Notes: generated by a model from the sequence alone, not told the origin. 28,443 bases of DNA from Actinomycetota bacterium (GCA_020029625.1 JAIBJP010000006.1:1-28443), one strand, 5' to 3'; shown: positions 1 to 7,897, counted from the first letter of the stretch. Program-made: numbers and translations.

Positions 1-252
1 CTCGACGAGCTCCCGGAACCCGGGCCGAATCCGCACGTTCTCGAGCTCCCAGCCGACGATCTCCTCTAGCGGCTTCCGCACCGGCTCGAACTCCCGGGTG
101 ATCACCTCGCGAAGCGCGATGCGGCCCTCGTCGAGCCCCTCGTCGACCGCCTTGTAGACGACCGGGTCGCCAAAGCGGCTCGCGATCTCGTCGAGAAGGT
201 CTTCCTGAGTAACCGTGCCGTCGAAGTCGACGACCAAGGTGCGGCGGGTCAA
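1..252 (-). CDS. HAD-family phosphatase, MtnX/PSP-like (partial, C-terminus outside window)
   Basis: Only the first 84 codons are inside the window; the frame is still open at base 1. Translation from a TTG at 252 begins MTRRTLVVDFDGTVTQEDLL. DFDGTVT (residues 9-15) is HAD motif I, with the nucleophile and acid/base aspartates. The following text (ASRFGDP, EGLDEGRIALRE, RPGFRELVE) resembles the cap region of MtnX-like and phosphoserine-phosphatase-like HAD-IB enzymes, which hydrolyse small phosphomonoesters in the cytoplasm. The TTG overlaps the TGA of hmgA as TTGA, so translation is probably coupled to it. Its position at the end of a homogentisate operon does not give an obvious substrate. 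Family assignment is firm; the exact substrate is unknown. Confidence 0.75.
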   Translation of the reverse strand, partial: MTRRTLVVDFDGTVTQEDLLDEIASRFGDPVVYKAVDEGLDEGRIALREVITREFEPVRKPLEEIVGWELENVRIRPGFRELVE

Positions 253-1460
253 AGGTGGGACGTGACTCCTGCAGGATCCTCGTCGGCGCTCGACGCAGCT
301 TTCTCAGCAGGCTCCTCGTACCAGGAGTAGGCGTAGGACGGATCGTCGAGCTCGCGCGCGAGCTCGGTCAGCCGGAGCGGATGGAAGGTGTCGCACATCA
401 CGGCGAGCTCGTGCGTTTCGGTCAGGCCGATCGACTTCTCCGCGAGCCCGGGATGCGGGCCGTGCGGGATGCCCGACGGATGCAGCGTGACCGAGCCGAC
501 CTCGATGCCCTTGCGCGAGCCGAAGTTGCCGGAGACGTAATAGATCATCTCCTCCGAGTTCAGGTTCGAGTGGTGGTAGGGGATCGGGATCGCGAGCGGG
601 TCGAAGTCGAGCTTGCGGGGGCAGAACGAGCAGATGACGAAGTTCCTGCCCTGGAAGGTCTGGTGCGTCGGCGGCGGCATGTGGATGCGGCCCGTGATCG
701 GCTCGAAGTCGTTGATGTTGAACGTCCACGGGTAGACGTAGCCGTCCCAGCCGACGACGTCGAAGGGGTGATAGTCGAGGACGTAGGTCTGGTGGCCGTC
801 CTTGATGCGGAGCTTGACGACGTGCTCACTCCGGTCGCTGTGCGTCTTCAGCTCGAGCGGCGGGTGGATGTCGCGGTGGTAATAGGGCGCGTGCTCGAGG
901 AGCTGTCCGTATTCGTTCCGGTAGCGCCGCGGAATCTCGATCAGCCCCGGAGAGGAGAAGACGACGTAGCGCTGCTCGCCCTCCGGCACGAAGCGGTAGG
1001 TGGTCCCGCGCGGGACGACCACGTAGTCGCCTTCCCGGTAGGGGAGGTCGCCGAAGATGGACTCCACGGTGCCCTTGCCCTCGTGCACGAAGACGACCTC
1101 GTCGCCCTCGCCGTTTCGGTAGAAGAAATTCATCGGTTCGCTCGGGCGGCAGAGGTAGATCTCGACGTCCTGGTTCCACATCAGGAGCTTGCGGCCCGTC
1201 ACGGCGTCGCCGCCCGGCTCGATCCCGATCGTCCGGAAATGCCTGTGACCATGCCCTTCCGGCGTCCACTCGGCGCGCTCGAGCGGCTCGAAGTCGGCGA
1301 TCTCCTTCACCCGGCAGGGCGAGTGGAGGTGGTAGAGGATCGACTCGTTCCCGACGAACCCCTCGAGGCCCATCACCTCTTCGGTGAGGAGCGTTCCGTT
1401 CTCCCGGAATTGGATGTGGCGCTTGCGTGGGAGGCGCCCGAAGCGCTGGTACGTGGGCAT
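249..1460 (-). CDS. hmgA: Homogentisate 1,2-dioxygenase
   Basis: This 403-residue cupin-fold non-haem iron dioxygenase opens the ring of homogentisate to maleylacetoacetate in tyrosine/phenylalanine degradation. The iron ligands can be read directly: His297, Glu303 (HHSNLNSEEM) and His333 (IPHGPH). Their spacing of +6 and +36 equals that of His335/Glu341/His371 in the human enzyme. It is somewhat shorter than the 430-445 residues common in proteobacteria and animals. ATG at 1460 is chosen because a TATCCT box lies 6 nt upstream, so the gene probably has its own leaderless promoter although it follows hppD and the FAH gene on the same strand. Its TGA overlaps the TTG of the HAD gene. Confidence 0.95.
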   Translation of the reverse strand: MPTYQRFGRLPRKRHIQFRENGTLLTEEVMGLEGFVGNESILYHLHSPCRVKEIADFEPLERAEWTPEGHGHRHFRTIGIEPGGDAVTGRKLLMWNQDVEIYLCRPSEPMNFFYRNGEGDEVVFVHEGKGTVESIFGDLPYREGDYVVVPRGTTYRFVPEGEQRYVVFSSPGLIEIPRRYRNEYGQLLEHAPYYHRDIHPPLELKTHSDRSEHVVKLRIKDGHQTYVLDYHPFDVVGWDGYVYPWTFNINDFEPITGRIHMPPPTHQTFQGRNFVICSFCPRKLDFDPLAIPIPYHHSNLNSEEMIYYVSGNFGSRKGIEVGSVTLHPSGIPHGPHPGLAEKSIGLTETHELAVMCDTFHPLRLTELARELDDPSYAYSWYEEPAEKAASSADEDPAGVTSHL

Positions 1461-1466
1461 ACGGAC

Positions 1467-1472
1467 AGGATA
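1467..1472 (-). promoter_or_regulatory. -10 box (TATCCT) of hmgA
   Basis: TATCCT read on the minus strand, 6 nt before the hmgA ATG at 1460. This spacing puts the transcription start at or next to the start codon (leaderless mRNA). No start-site data; inferred from the pattern repeated across the window. Confidence 0.55.
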
Positions 1473-1514
1473 TCGGCCCGCTTACAACCCGAGCCCCGGG
1501 GCCGCCGCGAGCCT

Positions 1515-1543
1515 CCCTCCGCTTCGAGCGTAGCGCCGGAGGG
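1515..1543 (-). terminator. GC-rich hairpin between the FAH gene and hmgA
   Basis: Seven-base inverted repeat CCCTCCG (1515-1521) / CGGAGGG (1537-1543) with a 15-base loop in the 128-base gap downstream of the FAH stop. There is no T-tract. It could be a weak or Rho-aided terminator or an mRNA-stabilising stem. The loop contains a 14-mer that recurs at 9590. Confidence 0.35.
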
Positions 1544-1588
1544 CGCACCTGTGGCGCAACTAATGTGCTGATTCAGAACCACGTTCGA

Positions 1589-2383
1589 CTACGCGATCGG
1601 GTTGCGCAAGACCCCGATCTTCTCGATCTCGAGCTCGACGACGTCGCCCTGCTGGAGCCACCGCCCGTCACCGTGCTCGAGGATGCAGCCCGTCCCCACG
1701 GTCCCGGACCCGAGGACATCCCCCGCTTGCAGTCGCGTGTTCCGCCCCGCGTGCTCGAGCAGCTGCTCCCACGACCAGTGCATGTCGCCGAGATTCCCGC
1801 GCGATCGCTCCTCTCCGTTCACCCGAGCGACCATCTCGAGCCGCAGGTCGCCGAGCTCGTCAGTCGTCACGAGCACGGGGCCCATCGAGGTGGCGAAGTC
1901 CTTGCCCTTGGCCGGCCCGAGCCCGACGGCCATCTCCATCTTCTGGAGGTCGCGCGCCGACCAGTCGTTGAGGACCGTGAAGCCGGCGATCCGGCCGTCT
2001 CCCCCGACGACTGCCGCCGCCTCCAGCTCGTAATCCCAGGCAGAGCTCTCGGCCGGAAAGCGGATCTCCTCGTCCGGACCTACCACGGCGGCCGGGTTCG
2101 AGAAGTAGAAGACCGGTATCCGATACCACTCGGGTGCCATCTCGAGCCCGCGCTGGGCACGGGCCGTGGCGACGTGGCGCTCGAAGGCGTAGAAGTCGCG
2201 CACTGAAGGAGGGTGGGGGATGGGCGCCCGGAGCCGCACCTCGGCCAGCGCATGCTCGCCGGCTTCCTCCCCTCCCTCGAGGAGCCACGCACGCAGGGAG
2301 GGAGCGCCGAGCTCGACGACGCGGTCGCCTTCGATCCGGCCGGGGGCTTCACGGCCGCCGGCCTCGAACGTGCAGAGCCTCAA
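1589..2383 (-). CDS. Fumarylacetoacetate hydrolase family protein
   Basis: 264 residues starting from TTG at 2383 (MRLCTFEAGG), which overlaps the hppD TGA as TTGA. The FAH fold is recognisable from SVRDFYAFERH, DYELEAAAVV and NDWSARDLQ. By analogy with the mouse enzyme the metal ligands are Asp63, Glu119, Glu121 and Asp140, and the catalytic histidine is His70. The family cleaves fumarylacetoacetate to fumarate and acetoacetate, the last step of tyrosine breakdown; related members act on other acylpyruvates. Placement directly after hppD and before hmgA makes the tyrosine role likely. A longer open frame extends upstream to 2965 in the same phase, but that part is the shadow of hppD. No maleylacetoacetate isomerase is seen in the window. 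Confidence 0.85.
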   Translation of the reverse strand: MRLCTFEAGGREAPGRIEGDRVVELGAPSLRAWLLEGGEEAGEHALAEVRLRAPIPHPPSVRDFYAFERHVATARAQRGLEMAPEWYRIPVFYFSNPAAVVGPDEEIRFPAESSAWDYELEAAAVVGGDGRIAGFTVLNDWSARDLQKMEMAVGLGPAKGKDFATSMGPVLVTTDELGDLRLEMVARVNGEERSRGNLGDMHWSWEQLLEHAGRNTRLQAGDVLGSGTVGTGCILEHGDGRWLQQGDVVELEIEKIGVLRNPIA

Positions 2384-3474
2384 AGGTTGCCGCGCAGAGC
2401 CTGCTCGCGCTCGATCGCCTCGAAGAGCGCCTTGAAATTCCCGTCCCCGAAGCCGCGCGCGCCGTGCCGCTCGATCACCTCGAAGAACAGAGTGGGCCGG
2501 TCCTGTGCCGTCTTCGTGAAGATCTGGAGCAGGTAGCCGTCGTCGTCGCGGTCGGCCAGGATGCGCAGCCGGCGCAGGTCGTCCCACGACTCGTCGATCT
2601 CGCCGACGCGGTCGCCGACGTCTTCGTAGTAGGTCTCCGGCGTCTCGAGGAACCCAATCCCCCGCTCTTTGAGCGCCTCCACCGTCTCGACGATGTTCGA
2701 CGTCGTCATGGCGACGTGCTGGACGCCGGGCCCGCCGTAGAACTCGAGGTACTCCTCGATCTGGCTCTTGCGCTTTCCCTCGGCGGGCTCGTTGATGGGG
2801 AACTTGATCTTCCCCTGCCCGTCCGACATGACCTTCGACATGAGCGCGGAGTACTCGGTCGAGATCGCCTCGTCGGAGAAGTGGAGCATCTCCGTGAAGC
2901 CCATGACACGTTCGTAGAACTCCACCCAGTGATCCATGCGGCCGAGCTCGACGTTGCCCACGCAATGGTCGACCGCGAGTAGCCCGACGCCGGCGTTCGT
3001 CGGCCCGTTGGGCGAGACGGACTTGTAGCCCGGGAGGTACGGGCCCTCGTAGCCCTTCCGGTTGACGAAGGAGTGGATCGTGTCGCCGTAGGTGCCGATG
3101 GCCGAGAGCTCGACCCGGCCGAACTCGTCTTCGACCGTGTGGGGCTCGATCACGCCGCGGGCGCCCCGCTGCACCGCCTGCCGGTACGCGTCGGTTGCGT
3201 CGGGCACGGCGAGCGCGATGTCCCTGACGCCGTCCCCGTGCCGGGTTGAGTGGTGTGCGATCTCGTGGTCCTCACGCATGGCACTCGTCACGACGAAGCG
3301 GATCTCCCCCTGCTCGAGGACGTAGGAGGCGCGGTCCCGGACGCCTGTCTCCGGGCCTGCGTACGCCGTCTGGGTGAAACCGAAGGCCTGCTCGTAGAAG
3401 AACGCCGCCTGCTTGGCGTTACCAACCCACATCTCGACGTGGTCCCACCCGTCGAGCGGCATGAAATCTGTCAT
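2380..3474 (-). CDS. hppD: 4-hydroxyphenylpyruvate dioxygenase
   Basis: 364 residues, normal for the family. It converts 4-hydroxyphenylpyruvate to homogentisate with O2 and loss of CO2, in the cytoplasm. Two vicinal-oxygen-chelate domains are present; the second carries the Fe(II) ligands His170 (AVDHCVG), His253 (VQHVAM) and Glu332 (FFEVIER). The C-terminal helix GFGDGNFKALFEAIE that closes the active site is present. The ATG at 3474 is preceded by TAAACT with a 7-nt spacer, so it is probably the first gene of a tyrosine-catabolic transcript and leaderless. The FAH gene follows through a TTGA overlap, and hmgA lies 128 bases beyond that. Confidence 0.97.
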   Translation of the reverse strand: MTDFMPLDGWDHVEMWVGNAKQAAFFYEQAFGFTQTAYAGPETGVRDRASYVLEQGEIRFVVTSAMREDHEIAHHSTRHGDGVRDIALAVPDATDAYRQAVQRGARGVIEPHTVEDEFGRVELSAIGTYGDTIHSFVNRKGYEGPYLPGYKSVSPNGPTNAGVGLLAVDHCVGNVELGRMDHWVEFYERVMGFTEMLHFSDEAISTEYSALMSKVMSDGQGKIKFPINEPAEGKRKSQIEEYLEFYGGPGVQHVAMTTSNIVETVEALKERGIGFLETPETYYEDVGDRVGEIDESWDDLRRLRILADRDDDGYLLQIFTKTAQDRPTLFFEVIERHGARGFGDGNFKALFEAIEREQALRGNL

Positions 3475-3481
3475 CGGACTC

Positions 3482-3487
3482 AGTTTA
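3482..3487 (-). promoter_or_regulatory. -10 box (TAAACT) of hppD, embedded in the stop codon of the upstream gene
   Basis: TAAACT on the minus strand, 7 nt before the hppD ATG. Its first three bases are the TAA stop codon of the DMT transporter gene, so one triplet serves as stop codon and as promoter core. Confidence 0.6.
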
Positions 3488-4381
3488 ATCGACGCTGGGC
3501 GCGGGTGGTTGGGCGCGCCTGGCGAGGAGGATCCCCGCGCCGATGACGAGCCCGCCGGCGATCTGGAGGGTGCCCATCTCCTCGGAGAGCACGACCAGCG
3601 CGAAGAACGCGCCGAGGAACGGCTGCAGGTTCGCGTAGAGGGACGACCGAGCCGCCCCGACCCGGTCGATGGCGGTAAACCACATGATGTTCGTGAAGAC
3701 GAGCGAGAAGAAGAGGCTGTAGACGAAGGCCCCCCATGCGAGCGGGCCGAGGTCCGACCAGTCCTGGCGAATCAGCTGCTCGAACGCGGAGGCGAGCAGT
3801 GGGACCGATCCGACGAGCAGCATGAACGCGCTGATCCTGTACGGCGAATATCTGCGCATGAGCGGGCCCATGGCCACCGAATAGGCCGCCCACGTCATGG
3901 AGGCGACGAGGCCGAGCAGGATGCCGCCGAGGTCGCCGCCCAGGCCGCTCGGCGCGCCGAGCGCGACAAGCGCCACGCCTGAGAAGGAGATGATCGTCGC
4001 GAGCCAGTGCCGAAGGTGCAAATACTCCTGCCCGAGCGCCCGTGAGATCAGGGCGACGAAGATCGGGAGCGTCCCGAACATGAGCGCGACGGTCGCGGCC
4101 GTCGTGAGCCGCACGGCGTAGACGAACGAAAGCTGGTTGAGCCAGATGCCGGCAGCCGCGGCACCGGTCATCAGGAGCACGTCCGTCCTCCTGACCACCA
4201 GGCTCCCCTCGCGCGCATACGTGAAGCCGGAGAAGAGGAGGGCGCCGATGGCGAAGCGGACGGACGAATAGGCCAGCGGCTCCCAGCCGTGCGTCAAGGC
4301 GTACTTCACGACCGTGAAGTTGAAGCTCCAGAAGACGACGGTAATGAGCAGGAGAACGTCTGCCGGAAATCGGTGGCGCAC
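3485..4381 (-). CDS. DMT-superfamily (EamA) transporter
   Basis: 298 residues from GTG at 4381 (MRHRFPADVLLL), the usual length for the ten-helix EamA family. The open frame continues to 4582, but the extra 67 residues are polar, overlap the divergent lipoprotein gene and are atypical; a TAGCCT box 8 nt before the GTG supports the shorter form. The duplicated EamA pattern is visible: WSFNFTVVKYALTH near the start, and in the second half MTWAAYSVAMGPLM, followed by DRVGAARSSLYANLQPFLGA. Members export amino acids, purines or other metabolites across the inner membrane; the substrate here cannot be told. It ends 10 bases before hppD, so it might serve that pathway, but hppD has its own promoter. 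Confidence 0.85.
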   Translation of the reverse strand: MRHRFPADVLLLITVVFWSFNFTVVKYALTHGWEPLAYSSVRFAIGALLFSGFTYAREGSLVVRRTDVLLMTGAAAAGIWLNQLSFVYAVRLTTAATVALMFGTLPIFVALISRALGQEYLHLRHWLATIISFSGVALVALGAPSGLGGDLGGILLGLVASMTWAAYSVAMGPLMRRYSPYRISAFMLLVGSVPLLASAFEQLIRQDWSDLGPLAWGAFVYSLFFSLVFTNIMWFTAIDRVGAARSSLYANLQPFLGAFFALVVLSEEMGTLQIAGGLVIGAGILLARRAQPPAPSVD

Positions 4382-4389
4382 GGCCCCGA

Positions 4390-4395
4390 AGGCTA
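4390..4395 (-). promoter_or_regulatory. -10 box (TAGCCT) of the DMT transporter gene
   Basis: TAGCCT on the minus strand, 8 nt before the GTG at 4381. It supports this internal GTG as the real start and implies a leaderless transcript. Confidence 0.45.
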
Positions 4396-4423
4396 TGGGA
4401 GCGCCACGGGCCCAAATGGACAA

Positions 4424-4452
4424 TTGACAGGAACCGGGGTAGGCCGCATCGT
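4424..4452 (+). promoter_or_regulatory. Candidate sigma-70-type promoter for the lipoprotein operon
   Basis: A perfect TTGACA at 4424-4429, 17 bases, then CATCGT at 4447-4452 (matches the -10 consensus at A2, T3 and T6). The start would be near 4459, giving about 47 nt of leader before the GTG at 4506. The -10 is weak, so this is a candidate only. Confidence 0.35.
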
Positions 4453-4505
4453 TGAAGACGGCCGCGCCCGCCGGCTCCAACTGAAGGTCGAGACGAAGGG
4501 CAGAC

Positions 4506-5660
4506 GTGGCGCTCAGCAGGCATCTCCTCGCAGGATTCGCTCTCATCGCGATGGTCGCGTTCGCCGGGTGTAGCGACGGCAAGCAGAAGCAAGCGCGCCC
4601 CCACCCCGCGTCACCGGCGCTCCCCGGTCTCTACTCGGTTGGCGCGCGGATCTTCGGCTTGCCGGGAGGACCTGTGCGTCTTGCGACGCCCCCGGTCACG
4701 CCGCTCGCGGGCTGGCTCACACCCGCCGCTGTGCCCTCGGCCGACGGGCGCTACCTTGCGTACAACTCCTGGAGGGAGCTTCGCCAGGACGACCCGAAGC
4801 TGTCTTGGTCAGATCAGGGCATCGAGCCGGGCGACCCGCTCGCGACTCCGTCCATCCGCCTCTACGACAGCCGCGCTGGGACTGACGACGTCCTGGCGGA
4901 GGGCGCCTTCTCGCTCGCCTGGCGGGCCGACGGCGCGCTCGCCTACTTCAAGGGCGCCGAGCGCGACTACCGCGCCGGCGTGTCCTATGTCGGGGACGTC
5001 GTCGTCCGCCCGTCGCTCGAAGGGGCTCCCGAAGTGTGGTCCTCCGAACGGGGCCGGTACATCGTCGTCGGCTGGGCCGGAACCCGCCTCGTCGCGTACA
5101 TCGAGCACGAGGGGGAGGCGCTCGACGTGGTCGTCTTCGACGGCCCGGGGCGGATGAGAGCGCTCGCCGCGAATTCCGCGCTCGTCGCCATCAGCCCGAA
5201 CGGCAGGCAGGCTTTCGTGGAGCAGGGGCCGGCCCAGGGCCGGCCTACCGTCCGTGTCCTGGAGCTGGCAACGGGTCACGAGGCTGCGGCGCTCGACCTC
5301 ACGCGCGTCGATGCCGCCGTGGGCTGGGTCGGCTACGCCGGCGACTGGCGCGCCGACCGCGTCGTCGCCTCCTCCGCCTCTGGTCTCGCCGTTTTCGGAG
5401 TCGCCCCAGGGAAGATCTCGCTCCAGAAGGCCCTGAGGGTCGCCGCCTCGAGCGTCGCCGAGCCTCGCTTCGTGGACTCCTCCGGGCTTCGCGTCAAGGC
5501 CTGGACGAGCGTACGGCGCGGCGGGGTCTTCCTCGATTGCGACTTCGCCGAAGAAGCGTGCGACCGGGCCATGCCGCTACCCGAGGCCCGTGGCGTCCAC
5601 GGCTTCCCCGCCTGGCGCCGCCCGCTCTACAACCCCAGCCGCCCGCTCGGGACGAGCTGA
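4506..5660 (+). CDS. Lipoprotein with beta-propeller-like repeats, function unknown
   Basis: 384 residues from GTG at 4506. The N-terminus (MALSRHLLAGFALIAMVAFAGC) is a lipoprotein signal with lipobox AFAGC, so the mature protein should be anchored by its Cys to the outer face of the membrane. The rest is rich in short beta-strand-like segments with SADGRYLAY, AWRADGALAYF and AISPNGRQAFV, the S-x-D/N-G-x-x-[AL] turns seen in TolB/WD40-like six- or seven-bladed propellers. I do not recognise a specific family. Its stop overlaps the start of the next secreted protein by one base (TGATG), so the two are probably made together. It is divergent from the DMT transporter. Confidence 0.75.
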   Translation: MALSRHLLAGFALIAMVAFAGCSDGKQKQARPHPASPALPGLYSVGARIFGLPGGPVRLATPPVTPLAGWLTPAAVPSADGRYLAYNSWRELRQDDPKLSWSDQGIEPGDPLATPSIRLYDSRAGTDDVLAEGAFSLAWRADGALAYFKGAERDYRAGVSYVGDVVVRPSLEGAPEVWSSERGRYIVVGWAGTRLVAYIEHEGEALDVVVFDGPGRMRALAANSALVAISPNGRQAFVEQGPAQGRPTVRVLELATGHEAAALDLTRVDAAVGWVGYAGDWRADRVVASSASGLAVFGVAPGKISLQKALRVAASSVAEPRFVDSSGLRVKAWTSVRRGGVFLDCDFAEEACDRAMPLPEARGVHGFPAWRRPLYNPSRPLGTS

Positions 5661-6250
5661 TGCGGCGCGCCGTCGTCGCCCTCGCGGCCGCCACCGCGCT
5701 GCTTGCCTGCGGCTCTGCGACTGCGGCGGACGGCTGGTGGACGTTCGACCGCAACACGAATCTCAACTCGACTCTCGCGTGGAAGTGGACGTACCCACCG
5801 AGCCCCGCGCAGTATTCGCGCAGCTGGCGAGCCGGCTCGGGCAGCTCCACCGACGAGTGCAGGCGCGGCGAGGGATGGTTGCCGGCCGGCTGGTATGCCC
5901 AGTGGGGGCACTGGAACCACTACGGCGGCAGCGCGATCAGAGGACGCGTCTGGTGGCTCCAGGACAAGTACTGCTACGACGGCGTCACGAAGCGCGTCGA
6001 GCTCTTCATCCACAGCGAGGAGACGGCCGACAACGGGCAAGCCTGCACGTCGGCGTGGGACGATCCGTTTTGCTGGGAGCGCGAGGCCGACTACTACTCG
6101 CTCGGCTGCATCAAGCTCGCGCGACCCAGTCCGGTCGCGGACTTCCCGGGCGACCTGGGAAGCGCCCACAGTTACTACCACTCGTACGGCGGCTCCAGCA
6201 ACCACGGCGATCTACCGAACGACGCCTACGAGCTCTACGTGTTCTCCTGA
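5660..6250 (+). CDS. Secreted aromatic/Cys-rich protein with a weak L,D-transpeptidase-like motif
   Basis: 196 residues from the ATG at 5660, which shares its A with the upstream TGA. The signal peptide MRRAVVALAAATALLACGSATA probably ends before ADGWW; LLAC could also be read as an imperfect lipobox. The mature part is rich in Trp, Tyr and Cys. A segment FIHSEE followed about 30 residues later by YYSLGCIKLARP resembles the YkuD pattern HG...S(H)GC(I)R, with Ser for the Gly after the His and Lys for the conserved Arg. This may be a distant or inactive relative, or coincidence. The disulphide-prone Cys residues fit an extracytoplasmic location. It is cotranscribed with the propeller lipoprotein. 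Confidence 0.65.
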   Translation: MRRAVVALAAATALLACGSATAADGWWTFDRNTNLNSTLAWKWTYPPSPAQYSRSWRAGSGSSTDECRRGEGWLPAGWYAQWGHWNHYGGSAIRGRVWWLQDKYCYDGVTKRVELFIHSEETADNGQACTSAWDDPFCWEREADYYSLGCIKLARPSPVADFPGDLGSAHSYYHSYGGSSNHGDLPNDAYELYVFS

Positions 6251-6263
6251 CCCGACGAGGCGT

Positions 6264-6269
6264 TAGTGT
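6264..6269 (+). promoter_or_regulatory. -10 box (TAGTGT) of the small gene at 6277
   Basis: TAGTGT 7 nt before the ATG at 6277, in the 26-base gap after the secreted protein gene. It implies a leaderless transcript covering this gene, fabL and the LURP-one-like gene. Confidence 0.5.
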
Positions 6270-6276
6270 TCGGGCG

Positions 6277-6555
6277 ATGCCCGAGCCGACGAAAGACGAC
6301 GTCGACGCGCTCGTCGGACCGGCCACGCCGCACTTCGCCTTCCAACTGCGGGCACGGGTGCGCGCGTTGATCCGGGAGCTCCCGGAGGGTCACCCTGTCC
6401 GCGTCTACGGGGAGGAGCAGATGGAGCTGCTGGAGCGGCTCGGCTTCTCGACCTCCAAGGCAGAGGAAGGCCCGCTCGAGCCTTCGACTCGTCCCGGGTG
6501 GGAGACGTTGCCAAGCCACGCCCCCGCATCGAGCCCTCTTCCGAAGAACCGGTGA
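6277..6555 (+). CDS. Small hypothetical protein (92 aa)
   Basis: A 92-residue soluble protein (MPEPTKDDVDALVGPATPHF...). Its first 60 residues look helical and charged (FQLRARVRALIRELPEGHPVR, EQMELLERLGF); the tail is Pro/Ser-rich and probably disordered. No family recognised. It is supported as a real gene by the TANNNT box 7 nt upstream and by a GTGA overlap with the next gene, fabL, at 6552. Its position at the head of the fabL operon suggests co-regulation with fatty-acid synthesis, but nothing more can be said. Confidence 0.65.
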   Translation: MPEPTKDDVDALVGPATPHFAFQLRARVRALIRELPEGHPVRVYGEEQMELLERLGFSTSKAEEGPLEPSTRPGWETLPSHAPASSPLPKNR

Positions 6556-7295
6556 CGGCGTTCGAGGGGAAGTCCGTCCTCGTGACGGGCGGCTCGCGCG
6601 GCATCGGCAAGGGGATCGCCCTGCGCTTCGCCGAGCTCGGCGCCGCTCGCGTCGCGGTCAGCTACCTGCGGAACGACCGCGCGGCAGAGGAGACGGGCAA
6701 GGAGCTCGAGCGACTCGGAGCCCAGCCGCTGCTCCTCCGGGGGAACGTCGGTGACCCGGAAAAGGCGGCCGCGCTGATCGAGCAGGCGGGACGGCTCGAC
6801 GTCCTCGTCTCGAACGCCGCCACCGGGGTCATTCGCCCCGCCCTCGAGATCGAGGAGAAGCACTGGGACTGGACGATGAACGCGAACGCGCGCGCGCTCC
6901 TGACCCTCACCCGGCACGCAGCCCCGTCCATGCCCGCAGGGAGCTCGATCGTCGCCATCTCGAGCCTGGGCGCACAGCGCGTGCTCGACGACTACGTCGT
7001 CGTGGGCGTCTCCAAGGCCGCGCTCGAGGCGCTCGTCCGCTACCTCGCCGTCGAGCTCGCGCCGCGGGGAATCCGGGTCAACGCCGTCTCCGCCGGGCTC
7101 GTGGAGACCGGCGCGCTCGAGTACTTCGCGAACCGGGACGTGATGCTCGAGTACTACAAGCGGCGCACTCCGGCCGGGCGTCTGGTGGGCCCGAGTGACG
7201 TCGCGGACGTTGTTTGCTTCCTCGCCTCGCCCGAGGCTGAGATGATCCGCGGTCAGACCCTCGTCGTCGACGGGGGCTATTCGGTGCTGGCGTGA
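6552..7295 (+). CDS. fabL: Enoyl-[acyl-carrier-protein] reductase III, FabL-type SDR
   Basis: 247 residues from GTG at 6552 (MTAFEGKSVLVTGGSRGIGKG). NAD(P)H-dependent reduction of enoyl-ACP, the last step of each fatty-acid elongation cycle, is the expected reaction. The Rossmann motif TGGSRGIG and the YxxxK-type site VVVGVSKAALEALVRYLAVEL are visible. Several segments match Bacillus FabL from memory rather than FabG: SNAATGVIRPALEIEEKHWDWTMN, ISSLGAQRVLDDY and EMIRGQTLVVDGG. As in FabL, the usual catalytic Tyr-x3-Lys appears shifted: VGVSK, with Tyr in DDY just before. The longer frame to 6498 is unlikely, since the GTG makes a GTGA overlap with the preceding gene. It overlaps the LURP-one-like gene in the same way. 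Confidence 0.85.
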   Translation: MTAFEGKSVLVTGGSRGIGKGIALRFAELGAARVAVSYLRNDRAAEETGKELERLGAQPLLLRGNVGDPEKAAALIEQAGRLDVLVSNAATGVIRPALEIEEKHWDWTMNANARALLTLTRHAAPSMPAGSSIVAISSLGAQRVLDDYVVVGVSKAALEALVRYLAVELAPRGIRVNAVSAGLVETGALEYFANRDVMLEYYKRRTPAGRLVGPSDVADVVCFLASPEAEMIRGQTLVVDGGYSVLA

Positions 7296-7897
7296 CCGAC
7301 GAGCGATTCGCCCACGACGCCTACTTCGTCGATCAGCTCATCCGGCCGATCGCCAACCTCTACCGCATCTCCACTCTGGGCCCCGACGGTTCGAGTCCGG
7401 GGCAGCCGCTCGCCTTCGTCCGCCAGAAGAAGCTCGCGATCAAGGAGGACATCCGCTTCTTCGCCGACGAGACCGAGGCGGAGGAGCTGTTCCGGATCAA
7501 GGCCCGCGCCGTGTTCGAGGTGCGCGGGCGCTTCGACGTCACGACGCCCGAAGGGGAGCGCATCGGGCTCCTGGAGAAGGTCTTCGGCATCTCGCTCCTG
7601 CGCTCCACCTGGCGCATCCACGATGCCAACGAGCAGCAGATCGCACTCGCCCAGGAGAAGAGCATGCCCATCGCCATCCTGCGCCGGGCGATCGACCTCG
7701 TGCCCTATGCGGAGCTGATCCCGATCGTCTTTCAGTTCACGATTCTCATGGACGGCCGTGAGGTCGGCGAGCTGCGCAGGCCGATCGGCCTTCGCGATCG
7801 CTACATCCTCAAGCTCGGCGGAGATCCGGACCGCCGCATCGACAGGCGGGTCGCAGTGGCCCTCGCTATCGCGCTGGACGCTTTGCAGTCGCGCTAG
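7292..7897 (+). CDS. LURP-one-related / tubby C-terminal-like protein
   Basis: 201 residues from GTG at 7292 (GTGA overlap with fabL). The order of segments (KKLAIKEDIRFFADE, FRIKARAVFEVRGRFDVTTPEGERIG, GISLLRSTWRIHD, FQFTILMDGREVGELRRPIGLRDRYIL) is that of the LURP-one/phospholipid-scramblase-like beta-barrel with a central C-terminal helix: alternating strands with 'x-x-V-x-D' turns. These proteins are thought to bind phospholipid or other ligands near the membrane; the bacterial role is not established. Its last 32 bases overlap the convergent yhhQ gene. Being third in an operon with fabL, a link to lipid metabolism is a reasonable inference, no more. Confidence 0.65.
   Translation: MTDERFAHDAYFVDQLIRPIANLYRISTLGPDGSSPGQPLAFVRQKKLAIKEDIRFFADETEAEELFRIKARAVFEVRGRFDVTTPEGERIGLLEKVFGISLLRSTWRIHDANEQQIALAQEKSMPIAILRRAIDLVPYAELIPIVFQFTILMDGREVGELRRPIGLRDRYILKLGGDPDRRIDRRVAVALAIALDALQSR

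Noticed and set aside
255..1571. 438-codon open frame on the plus strand opposite hmgA
   Set aside because: It is the antisense of a well-matched gene in GC-rich DNA where stops are rare; its translation is Arg/Val/Asp-rich with no family features.
2384..2965. A 194-residue N-terminal extension of the FAH-family protein
   Set aside because: It lies entirely inside hppD in another frame; the TTGA junction gives a natural start at 2383.
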